From NCBI RefSeq assembly GCF_900465055.1, contig NZ_LS483250.1, positions 1,178,001 through 1,242,000 of the forward strand: a stretch of 64,000 nucleotides of DNA, given 5' to 3'. The position numbers were made by a program, and so were the translations under genes. This DNA is from Moritella yayanosii (lineage in GTDB: Bacteria; Pseudomonadota; Gammaproteobacteria; Enterobacterales; Moritellaceae). This document shows, in pieces, positions 33,526-42,000 of this stretch; the stretch's first letter is position 1, and each line of letters begins with the position of its first letter. The notes under the pieces were generated by a model that saw only the letters and a program-made list of their open reading frames with translations, ran no database searches and was not told the DNA's origin.

Positions 33526-36222
33526 TTAAATGATATTTCGCGGTGCAAAAGAGAAAGCGCGGAATTCATGTTTATATTTAGACTCACCAATTTTCCTGAT
33601 CTTCGATACACCCATTTTAAAATTGTAGTTACCACTGATCTGGTCAACAACTCGCGTAGTGAGTGAATTTGACGGCTGGCGCATATCGATCATGTTGGCA
33701 TACAACGCCCCCTGCTTGGTTGCAGACGTCACAATAGCCACCGCAGTCACCGCGGCTTTATCAAGCTGGATATGACCGTTCTTCAGCAAGCTGCTAAATT
33801 GGAAATCATCGCCTTTTACACCTAGGATCGTGTCTTTAAAATTAGCCACTCGATCAGAATACATCATCACTTGGTCGCCCGATTCAATGCCACGTTTCTT
33901 CGCATCTTCAGGATGGATCTCAACCCAGTTTTCCGGCCAACGTTGTTGCACATATGCACGACGTTCAACATCATCAAAACCAGACTGCCAAATTTCGTTA
34001 ACACGCCCATTAGAGAACCACAGCTCATCTTCTCTTGGTTGCAACCAAGCATAAAAATCACTGAACAGATCCCAAGGGTGTTTCTGCAGATTGATCTTAC
34101 CTGTTTGGCTATTAAAAGCCGTTAACTGTTTCTTCAATACGTTTTGACCTTGTGGCCCATTCGTTAAACCTTTTTCAGCTAATGTTTCAGCGGTCATTTC
34201 AGTATCATGTAAACGTTTAGTACCCACTAACTTTTTAGTATCGTAATTATAGAACACCGGTCCTTGAATACCTTCAGTGCCATATTCTCTGAGTTTTTGA
34301 TGTAAGGTTTTACCTTCGATATGAGCAGCCACTTTTATCATATGGAAATCTTTACGACTACCCCGGCTAAAGCGGGATGCTTCTTCCGCTACATCGTTAG
34401 ACGTTTCCCAATCAAAACCGTCAAAGCCCATGCGTTTCGCCAATTGACCAACAATCCACCAATCAGGTTGTGCTTGCCCTGGCGCATCATTGAATTTTTG
34501 ATAAAGGCGCAGACGTCGCTCGCCATTGGCACGCATAAAGTCTACCTCACCCCAAGTGGCGGCAGGGAAAACGATATCTGCAAACTTAGCACCAATTGGA
34601 TCACGTAAATAAATATCTTGGTTGATCACCACCATACCGCCAGAGTCCGCACGTTTTTTCAAAGTATCGATGATCTCTTGCTTATCATAGCTATAGACTT
34701 GATGTGGGTTCGAGGTGACTAATTCCCAGAATTTCTTCTGTAGGCCTTGGCTACCGCACATAGACTGGATCCACGTGGTACCAATAACATGCGCAAAACG
34801 GGTATGACCTGAATATAAATAACGGTCAGTATCCAATGCTCTACGACGACGCCCAGGGAGTTTTTCAGGTGATTTATTGCGGGGTAATTTACCGCCTGAT
34901 TGACCACCACGTTGGTGACCACCAAAACGACCCACAACGCGCCCTTCACGACCACCAGCACCGACAACTGTTGCTAACGTTGCAATAGCATTGGTATTGG
35001 CCGTATTGTTTGACCAGTAAAAGCCTTTCTCAATACCAATCGATGTTTTTGGACGCACGCCATTCACCGGTTTCGCCATCATTTCAGCAGCTTTATAGAT
35101 CTTAGCCACATCAATACCGGCCATTTTCGCTGCGTATTTCGGATCAAATTCGTCTTGTGCTTGGTTCCATTTTTTATAATCTTCAAAACCGTCAGTTTGG
35201 AATTTGCCCCAAGTGGTACGCCACTGCCAAGGCGTATTACGGGTACCCTGACCAAAACCAGAGTTAGATTCCCATTTGTTATTTACCCATTTATCAATCC
35301 ATTCATCATCTTGCCAACCATTGTCCATAATCACGCGTAATATCGCACCAATAACGAGGTTGTCAGAACCTGGGTTAAGATCGATATGTAAACCGCCATG
35401 TTTTTTCATGTAAACAATACCGGCGGTTTCTCTTGGATTTAAGATCACGGTTTTCATACCGCGCTGAATAGCCGGCATCATGAACTGGGTAAACAAGATG
35501 GTCTTAGTTTCATACGGGTCGGTACCGCACACCATTAACGTATCGGCGGCGCCCCAATCGTCATAACTTGGGCCAAAATTATCAAAACCCGCATCACGGA
35601 AACCCGGTGTAGAGGTTACGTCCGACGGCGTATCATGGAAACTAAAGTTAGCCGTATTAATATGACGTAATGCATATTTGGTGATCGCATAGGTATTCTC
35701 AATATATTGATAAGAGTAGGTTTTCACGCAATAGGCATTGGCACCATGTTTATCAATAACATAACTACCCACCTCAGCAGCAATATCCAAGGCAAAATCC
35801 CAAGGCACAGGTTGTAAACTACCACCGATCCGCACTAACGGTTGGGTTAAACGGTCACGCGTGCCCGTTGCTGGGTTATACACCTTCTGCGCTAATAAGC
35901 CACCGCGCATGGAAGAGTCACCCATCTTATTAACCACAGTGCTGTCTTTGTCTGGCACGATGATAATATGATGCGGCTTGCCAAGGTGCATGACGACATT
36001 ATGTTGTGATGGCGCAACCCAGGCTTGCAGTGGCGCACTGGGAAAATCGATACCAAAGGCATTTTCGCTGGCTTTTTGGCCGCCACTGGCTTTTTCAATT
36101 GGCCAACGATACACTTTGTAACCACAAGCCACGATACAATAATCGCATGCTGTGGTGATCACTTCTGCATACGTTGGTGGCAACGGCGCATGGTCTTCTG
36201 GAATATAAAAATTAGTAGTCAT
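33526..36222 (-). CDS. idrA: AioA-family molybdopterin oxidoreductase, probable iodate reductase IdrA
   Basis: This 898-residue protein belongs to the DMSO-reductase superfamily. It has an N-terminal Cys26-x2-Cys29-x3-Cys33 cluster site, and Ser (103/104 in GDSSMRGG) stands at the position of the fourth Cys, as in the [3Fe-4S] site of arsenite oxidase. The segment GRFGGHQ (431-437) matches the AioA substrate loop, but the next residue is Arg instead of Glu. There is no signal peptide, so export would be by hitch-hiking with the Tat-bearing Rieske partner. The two cytochrome peroxidase genes beside it are the hallmark of Idr (iodate) and are not found with Aio. Iodate is therefore the likeliest acceptor substrate, with arsenite the main alternative. 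Confidence 0.8.
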   Translation of the reverse strand: MTTNFYIPEDHAPLPPTYAEVITTACDYCIVACGYKVYRWPIEKASGGQKASENAFGIDFPSAPLQAWVAPSQHNVVMHLGKPHHIIIVPDKDSTVVNKMGDSSMRGGLLAQKVYNPATGTRDRLTQPLVRIGGSLQPVPWDFALDIAAEVGSYVIDKHGANAYCVKTYSYQYIENTYAITKYALRHINTANFSFHDTPSDVTSTPGFRDAGFDNFGPSYDDWGAADTLMVCGTDPYETKTILFTQFMMPAIQRGMKTVILNPRETAGIVYMKKHGGLHIDLNPGSDNLVIGAILRVIMDNGWQDDEWIDKWVNNKWESNSGFGQGTRNTPWQWRTTWGKFQTDGFEDYKKWNQAQDEFDPKYAAKMAGIDVAKIYKAAEMMAKPVNGVRPKTSIGIEKGFYWSNNTANTNAIATLATVVGAGGREGRVVGRFGGHQRGGQSGGKLPRNKSPEKLPGRRRRALDTDRYLYSGHTRFAHVIGTTWIQSMCGSQGLQKKFWELVTSNPHQVYSYDKQEIIDTLKKRADSGGMVVINQDIYLRDPIGAKFADIVFPAATWGEVDFMRANGERRLRLYQKFNDAPGQAQPDWWIVGQLAKRMGFDGFDWETSNDVAEEASRFSRGSRKDFHMIKVAAHIEGKTLHQKLREYGTEGIQGPVFYNYDTKKLVGTKRLHDTEMTAETLAEKGLTNGPQGQNVLKKQLTAFNSQTGKINLQKHPWDLFSDFYAWLQPREDELWFSNGRVNEIWQSGFDDVERRAYVQQRWPENWVEIHPEDAKKRGIESGDQVMMYSDRVANFKDTILGVKGDDFQFSSLLKNGHIQLDKAAVTAVAIVTSATKQGALYANMIDMRQPSNSLTTRVVDQISGNYNFKMGVSKIRKIGESKYKHEFRAFSFAPRNII

Positions 36223-36224
36223 AA

Positions 36225-36845
36225 TTAAGCCCCCTGCCTGGCAATAATATTATCTGTGCGACCGAATAACAGGCCCATAATGCCCACGGCATAAATGTCA
36301 TCACCATCTTGTTCAAGCAATACTTGCGGTAGACTTTCATACGCTTGACCCGACACAATAATACCGTGACGGCGTAGATCAAATGTCGATAAATGGAATG
36401 GACATTGCCCTAATACGCGATGCTCACCAACCACTTTGTATTGACCATCAAGTGGCCCACCTTGATGAGTACACATTAATGAGAAGGCGACAATATCTTG
36501 CTTAACACCAAGGCCCCCCCCTGCTTTAACGCCCATTCTGGTCACGATTGCGCGTGAGTTAGGACCATTATCCGGATAATTAAAGTTAATTGGCTCATTG
36601 AGTTTCATTTCGCTAATTTTGGCAATTAGCTGTCGAGGATAACCCACGATTCGCGCTCGCACACTTTGTGCCTGAGCCGTACCTGGGAACATGGACAGTG
36701 ACACCACACTCGCGGTACTTGCCAGCGCACCGCTATACATTAAAAAGTCACGACGTGAGACCATGCATTTTTGATGCTCTTCTGCACTTTCTGATTTCAT
36801 TTTCTCTTTACGCTCTGCATTGCGTTTTTTTCTGTCAAAGATCAT
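36225..36845 (-). CDS. idrB: Tat-exported Rieske 2Fe-2S subunit, probable IdrB
   Basis: The 206-residue protein has a twin-arginine signal (SRRDFL, 30-35, followed by a hydrophobic stretch to about AQA 59). The Rieske domain has Cys125-x-His127 (CTHQGG) and Cys148-x2-His151 (CPFH). It would pass electrons to the molybdenum subunit in the periplasm. The Arg-Arg pair is preceded by an unusually long 29-residue polar leader. An internal ATG giving MVSRRDFL is possible but would lose the overlap with the upstream gene (4 nt). It ends 2 nt before the large subunit. Confidence 0.85.
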   Translation of the reverse strand: MIFDRKKRNAERKEKMKSESAEEHQKCMVSRRDFLMYSGALASTASVVSLSMFPGTAQAQSVRARIVGYPRQLIAKISEMKLNEPINFNYPDNGPNSRAIVTRMGVKAGGGLGVKQDIVAFSLMCTHQGGPLDGQYKVVGEHRVLGQCPFHLSTFDLRRHGIIVSGQAYESLPQVLLEQDGDDIYAVGIMGLLFGRTDNIIARQGA

Positions 36846-38092
36846 TTTGTCGCCTCCGCAAGTTGTTGTTCGGTAAATAGACGCTGATAAGGAGGTAGCT
36901 CTGGATAATCCATGGTGATACGCTCACCAGAAAAAGCACCTAAGAATGCCAACAAGTCTGATTTTTCATTCGCAGTTAAACCCAGTGGTTTGATTAGCTC
37001 ACTTTTAGTCGCTGGATAACCGGTCGAGCGGCCATCAGCAGCGATCCCTCCACGGTCATAAAAATCAACCACATCGGCCAAAGTTGCTAACGTACCATTA
37101 TGCATATAAGGGGCGGTATATTGGGTATAACGTAAGCTCGGGGTACGGAATTTACCCTTCATGTCTTTGCGTTTGCCGCGGAAATAAACCCCAGGATCGG
37201 CTTTGGTTGTTCGGTACATTTTCTCGTTAGAGCCTTTCGCATACAGTTCATAGCGGAAAGTGATCTGCGCAAGCGCTTCTGAATCCCAACGTAAGTTAGT
37301 CGGTACACCAACGTTGTAGTATTTCTGATCACTGGCTAATGCACTATTATGGCAAGCAATACATTGTGCTTTACCTTCAAATAAGGTTTTACCCTTGAGT
37401 TGCTGTGCCGATAATGCCGTTTCATCGCCCATCAAGTAGTTATCTAACGGCGTATCAGTTTGTATTAGCGTACGTTCAAATGCCGCCATGGCTTTCCAAA
37501 CATTACTGACCTTCGGATAGTTATCACCAAATACTTGATTAAAACTCGTCACATATTCAGGAATAAGCGCTAAACGAGCTTCCATAATGTCATCTTCACC
37601 ATTGCCAGCAACCGCACCTTTCGCCGCGCTCTTCGCCTGACTTTCTAGGGATTTACTTGAGCCGGCCCAGAATAATTTGCCATAATAAGCAGCGTTAATG
37701 ATGGTTTGACTGTTACGCCAATGCACAGTACCCGGATAACCAATAGAAAGATCGGTCGGTACATCCCAACCTAAATCTGGCAGGTGACAAGCGACGCAAG
37801 GTGTTGAACCATCACCACCAATGCGGCCATCAAAGAACAGCTTTTTACCTAACGCAATTTTTTCATCTGTCATGGGGTTATCAGCTGGAACCGGTACGGC
37901 ACCAAGTGGCGCTAATGCGGGTAATATCATGCCATTTAGCGTGATAGGTTTTAATGATGCGGCGACCATCTCTGCCGTGATCACATTTTTATCTGCCTTA
38001 ATGTTCTTATCGTCTTGCTGCGCGCATGCTGGAACTGTGGTAATTGTCAGCAATAACGCAGCCATAGTAGACAAGTTGATTTTAATGCTCAT
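36842..38092 (-). CDS. idrP: Di-haem cytochrome c peroxidase-like protein, probable IdrP
   Basis: This 416-residue protein has an export signal ending near TTVPACAQ, possibly lipidated at Cys23, and two haem motifs, CVACH (99-103) and CIACH (244-248). It has the MauG/CcpA fold pattern (LGKKLFFDGRIGGDGSTPC, then FRTPSLRYTQYTAPYMHNGTLATLADV). The frame extends 48 nt upstream, but an AAGGAGG site six nt before the ATG at 38092 fixes the start. In Idr systems two such peroxidases are thought to remove H2O2 or reactive iodine intermediates in the periplasm. Which is P1 or P2 I cannot tell. Confidence 0.82.
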   Translation of the reverse strand: MSIKINLSTMAALLLTITTVPACAQQDDKNIKADKNVITAEMVAASLKPITLNGMILPALAPLGAVPVPADNPMTDEKIALGKKLFFDGRIGGDGSTPCVACHLPDLGWDVPTDLSIGYPGTVHWRNSQTIINAAYYGKLFWAGSSKSLESQAKSAAKGAVAGNGEDDIMEARLALIPEYVTSFNQVFGDNYPKVSNVWKAMAAFERTLIQTDTPLDNYLMGDETALSAQQLKGKTLFEGKAQCIACHNSALASDQKYYNVGVPTNLRWDSEALAQITFRYELYAKGSNEKMYRTTKADPGVYFRGKRKDMKGKFRTPSLRYTQYTAPYMHNGTLATLADVVDFYDRGGIAADGRSTGYPATKSELIKPLGLTANEKSDLLAFLGAFSGERITMDYPELPPYQRLFTEQQLAEATK

Positions 38093-38102
38093 CTCGTCCT
38101 CC

Positions 38103-39194
38103 TTAGTTTTTAGCATTTTGCCAATCGGCAATGGGTGCATAGTTATAATCAGACTGAGTCCAAACGTGCTTTTCAGTCGTTAATGGTTCACTTGACAGCG
38201 ACTTCAAAAATGCAACCAAGGCTTTTTGTTCTTGCCACGTCAAATTCAACGGTTTTAAACGGCTGTCTTTGTTGCTGTCCTCACCACCACCGGTATTATA
38301 AAACGCCACCACATCTTGCAGGGTTTCCATCATGCCGTTGTGCATATAAGGTGCTGTTTGCTGTAATTCACGCAATGTTGGGGTCATAAATTTACCCATA
38401 TCAGAACCATCGGCTTTATGGGTTTGCACATGCGCACCCACATCACGTTTCAAGTTCATGTAATTTTCATTACCCATGAACATGTTAAAGGCGATAAAGG
38501 TGTGATGACGTAGAGGGTCACGGAAAATATCGAGGTTTTCTTCAACACCGGTATTGTGAGGTTTGCCATCACTTAATAAAGGTCCATTGTGGCATCGCAC
38601 ACAACCCGCTTTACCGGTAAATACAGCTTGACCTTTAAGGGCGAGTTCTGACATCTCACCTTGATCAAATGGCGTGGTATTGGAGGTTAATGTTTTGAGA
38701 AACTCAGGAATCGCTTTACGAATAGAACCATTAGAAGGCTCACCATAACCCGCGGCTTTAAACATGCTCACATACACAGGATCTTGCTTAACACGCTCTT
38801 GCATCAAACGCATATCCATGTTCATTAACCAATCTTCAGTTAACATTTCACGCGTTACATCGTTTAAATTAGTACCGATACGACCGTCATGAAACCATAT
38901 TTGTTTATAAGCGGTATTAATCAATGTCGGAACATTACGAAAACCTTTACTGCCGGGATAAGCAGGCGCTAACGCATCAGGGTGAGAGAAACCACTGTCA
39001 GGTTGATGGCATGATGCGCAAGATAGCGCCCCGTCACCGGACAAACGTGGATCATAAAATAGACGTTTACCTAGTTCTGCTTTTACGGCATTCACTTTCA
39101 ATGTTGGTAGCGCACCAAACTCGCTGGTATGAGTCGCGGCCCAGCTAGAAAATGATAACGAAATAGCAGCAGTAAGGATCAGCGTTTTTTTCAT
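38103..39194 (-). CDS. idrP: Di-haem cytochrome c peroxidase-like protein, first gene of Idr-like operon
   Basis: The 363-residue protein has a signal peptide (about 1-20, SFSSWAA) and two haem motifs, CASCH (59-63) and CVRCH (198-202). The C-terminal half carries FMTPTLRELQQTAPYMHNGMMETLQDVVAFYN. The start at 39194 is set by an AAGGAG site; an ATG 45 nt upstream lacks one. It is similar in design to the next gene but shorter, so the pair arose by an old duplication. It opens the leftward operon. A ~290-bp gap upstream should hold the promoter. Confidence 0.82.
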   Translation of the reverse strand: MKKTLILTAAISLSFSSWAATHTSEFGALPTLKVNAVKAELGKRLFYDPRLSGDGALSCASCHQPDSGFSHPDALAPAYPGSKGFRNVPTLINTAYKQIWFHDGRIGTNLNDVTREMLTEDWLMNMDMRLMQERVKQDPVYVSMFKAAGYGEPSNGSIRKAIPEFLKTLTSNTTPFDQGEMSELALKGQAVFTGKAGCVRCHNGPLLSDGKPHNTGVEENLDIFRDPLRHHTFIAFNMFMGNENYMNLKRDVGAHVQTHKADGSDMGKFMTPTLRELQQTAPYMHNGMMETLQDVVAFYNTGGGEDSNKDSRLKPLNLTWQEQKALVAFLKSLSSEPLTTEKHVWTQSDYNYAPIADWQNAKN

Positions 39195-39530
39195 TATAAA
39201 GCTCCTTTGCTTCCTATCAATTGGAATAACATTAATCACAATGGGGTATTAGCATAAACTAGGCCAAAACAACGAAATTAAATAAAATCATATATAACAG
39301 CAGGTTAAACTAAAACGTGAGTGAGTTAACATCGTTGGATCTGTAACGTTTTATTAAATAATAAAATGTATAGTTGAATGAATCGTTAAATTATCCGGTA
39401 TGTAATAAAACAGACAGAACAAGGATTTACCTCCCAAGCCACGCAATCACTGGTGATTCAACAAATAATCTATTTCGGCATGTTTTATGCTATACACCTG
39501 ATATAGATAAATGCAGAGAGAGTGAATCGA
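39195..39530. promoter_or_regulatory. Divergent spacer between Idr-like operon and HEAT gene
   Basis: About 335 bp with no convincing ORF. It must hold the promoters for both directions. I looked for a sigma-54 -24/-12 pair (GG-N10-GC) and for FNR-type TTGAT-N4-ATCAA sites and found none that I would defend. Confidence 0.35.
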
Positions 39531-41873
39531 ATGAATTCCAACATGACACAGACAAATGCAGCTATTAATGAATTAAGTAAATTACTGGAAACTGGTGACG
39601 AAGCGCAGCGTTGCTATTCAGCCCGGGCGATAAGTGCAGCTAAAATAACCACGGTTACCCCAGCGCTTAACGCGTGTTTATATCATCAAGACCCTGATGT
39701 GGTAATTGATGCAGCAACTGCTCTTGCCACAGTTTGTGCTGGTGATTTAGATAGCTTACAAGATGTGGCGATTAACCATCCGGATAGCGACGCACGATTA
39801 GCAGCATTATCGGCTATCACAAAACAATATAACAACGAACCACAACGGGTTGTCGACACGCTGACCCGTTTTGCAACAGGTCGCACCGAGAAAGATGATT
39901 TGGGACTCAGCGGTGACTGGGATGATTGGTGGGATCTGCAATTAACCGCGGTACAATTACTCAGTTCAATTCAAACTACACAGAACAGCGATTTGTTCGG
40001 TAGTTTGTTTATTGAGTTATTAACCCAAGATCCAGAACCCGAGCTTGAATTGGCGCTTTATCGTGCGTTAGTCGATTTCCAACCTCAGATTTTATTACAG
40101 CACTGGACCACAGCACGAAAAATGAAGCAACGCCGACTTGCCCGTGCCTTTGCCAGCAGCGCAACCACCGCAGCACTCGATCATATGGCAGCTTGTTTAA
40201 AGTGCGACGATAGTGAGATAAAAAAAATAGCGCTCAAAGCCCTTGCTACCCATGGCCAGGGTCAAAATGTACAAGCCTATTTAGCTGACATCATTGCGTG
40301 CTTGAGCGACAGCGAACCCAGTGTCCAAGAGGCTGCAACATCCACACTCAATCAACTAAATCAATTAGCCACGTTACAACCAACGAGGTTAATGCCATTC
40401 ATCAAACAAGCACCTGATTCAAGTTTACCGAGTTTAATCAATTTACTTTCCCGCCAAAATGATAAATTAACCACAGCAGACATTGACTGGCTGCAACCAT
40501 TACTCACACACAGTGATAACAACATCAAAATTGCCATCATCAACTGCTTTTCAACACTGACTGAAGCACAAATAATAGATTATTCGGATGTCTATTTAAC
40601 GGCATTAAATAGCTGTTTAACGGCAATACAAGATCGTTATTTACCTCTGTATCAGCGCGCACAATTACTCCGACAGTTAAGCCAATTTAAACAACATGCA
40701 GACCTGTCATTCCCGGTATTGAAAGCACTGCTGGAGAACGATGAAACCGATGTAGCCCTACGCCAATCGGCATTAGAAGCCATCACCAGCGAAACCAATG
40801 ACGACAGCCTAAAATGGCTAAAACAACTGTTACTTGGCCTTGCCTCACAAGAGGATACCATCGCCATTACCCAAGTTGATGACGTTGATGTTAGTGCTGA
40901 GAACAGTGATAACAAACCTGAAAAAACAGCAGGTCGCATTAAGCTAGAAGCACTATTAGCTAAACATGGCGATAAATTTCCCGAAGACCAAGGATTTGAT
41001 AATGCCCCAGTATCAACACTGGCGGCAATTCAGCAATCTAACATTGAGGCAACCCTCATATCGGCAGATGACAAACCCGATGATCAGACCTTGCTGGAAA
41101 TGATTGACGGCCTCGATGATGAATTTACCGACTACAGTAACATTGTGCGCGACCATCTCGATACCGGTGAAAATCTGGCATTAAATCGTAAAAAAATTGC
41201 CCGTTTACCACAAACCGACAGTAAACTATTAGCGATCAGAGCGCTCGGCCACAGTAAAACTGAATCTGCTGCAGGCTTGCTGATTGAAGCAATGCTCGGC
41301 GCGACGCCGAAAGAACAGCATGAGTTATTTCAAGCGTTAACCAATATCGCCAAGCATCACGACTATAAAGTATTGAGAAATGGGATTGGTGCCGCAGGTT
41401 ATACCCTGCATTATGGTGATCCATTATGTAAGCAATCTGCTGCGCAGTTTTTAACTCACATGCCGCTAAACAAAGCCCTGCCAATATTACTGGTTGGTGC
41501 CGATGACGAAAATGAACACGTTCGAGTCTGCTGCTTAACAGCACTCAAGGACCAATTAGAAAGCAAACGCTTATTACAGCGCCACCAGCAGCAAACTGGT
41601 GACATTATCGCCAAGAAAATACACGATCCAGCTGGCGGAGTACGTAAGTTAGCCCTGCAAATTTTAGCTAAAATCGACTTATCAAAATACCTCCCCGTAT
41701 TAATTGAATTAGCGGTTAGCGATCAAGAAAGTAATGTAATCGCAGCGCCCTTGTTCTTTGCCAAACAACAACAAGCACTGGCAATTTTAACCGACAATAT
41801 TGCTACATATAGCGACCATCGACAACCATTATCGATTCAACTTGCAGGCCATTTACTTGCATTTACTGCATAA
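39531..41873 (+). CDS. HEAT-repeat protein
   Basis: A ~780-residue soluble protein without signal or membrane segments, built of helical repeats throughout. Units such as DPDVVIDAATALATV, DSEIKKIALKALATHG and NEHVRVCCLTALKDQL are typical HEAT/PBS-lyase-like repeats. An acidic, less ordered insert lies around 440-560. The frame begins at a GTG (39522); the ATG at 39531 after GAGAGAG is preferred. HEAT scaffolds mediate protein-protein contacts. Its position beside a molybdoenzyme operon could mean a maturation or assembly role, but nothing in the sequence proves this. Confidence 0.75.
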   Translation: MNSNMTQTNAAINELSKLLETGDEAQRCYSARAISAAKITTVTPALNACLYHQDPDVVIDAATALATVCAGDLDSLQDVAINHPDSDARLAALSAITKQYNNEPQRVVDTLTRFATGRTEKDDLGLSGDWDDWWDLQLTAVQLLSSIQTTQNSDLFGSLFIELLTQDPEPELELALYRALVDFQPQILLQHWTTARKMKQRRLARAFASSATTAALDHMAACLKCDDSEIKKIALKALATHGQGQNVQAYLADIIACLSDSEPSVQEAATSTLNQLNQLATLQPTRLMPFIKQAPDSSLPSLINLLSRQNDKLTTADIDWLQPLLTHSDNNIKIAIINCFSTLTEAQIIDYSDVYLTALNSCLTAIQDRYLPLYQRAQLLRQLSQFKQHADLSFPVLKALLENDETDVALRQSALEAITSETNDDSLKWLKQLLLGLASQEDTIAITQVDDVDVSAENSDNKPEKTAGRIKLEALLAKHGDKFPEDQGFDNAPVSTLAAIQQSNIEATLISADDKPDDQTLLEMIDGLDDEFTDYSNIVRDHLDTGENLALNRKKIARLPQTDSKLLAIRALGHSKTESAAGLLIEAMLGATPKEQHELFQALTNIAKHHDYKVLRNGIGAAGYTLHYGDPLCKQSAAQFLTHMPLNKALPILLVGADDENEHVRVCCLTALKDQLESKRLLQRHQQQTGDIIAKKIHDPAGGVRKLALQILAKIDLSKYLPVLIELAVSDQESNVIAAPLFFAKQQQALAILTDNIATYSDHRQPLSIQLAGHLLAFTA

Positions 41874-41918
41874 CGTGATATAACGCAATTCATTAATTTA
41901 TTTAGTGTAAGTATTATC

Positions 41919-41948
41919 AATGGCACCGGGATTAGGTGCCATTTTTTA
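41919..41948 (+). terminator. Terminator after the HEAT gene
   Basis: A 9-bp stem (41919-41927 with 41935-41943) with a 7-nt loop is followed by TTTTTA. It covers the first ATG of the next open frame, which argues that the kinase starts further downstream. Confidence 0.8.
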
Positions 41949-42000
41949 TCACACTCATTTAGTCAAGAAACTGGCTGTAATTGCTTTAAATGGATCTTTT

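Noticed and set aside
33526-36845. Arsenite oxidase AioAB
   Set aside because: The fold is AioA/AioB-like, but the two adjacent di-haem peroxidases and the altered substrate loop point to iodate reductase. I keep arsenite only as an alternative.
39240-39520. Sigma-54 or FNR site in front of the Idr-like operon
   Set aside because: No properly spaced GG-N10-GC or TTGAT-N4-ATCAA match was found by eye.
41920-42000. Upstream N-terminal extension of the sensor kinase
   Set aside because: The first ATG lies inside the terminator hairpin of the HEAT gene, and a better-spaced start exists at 42001.
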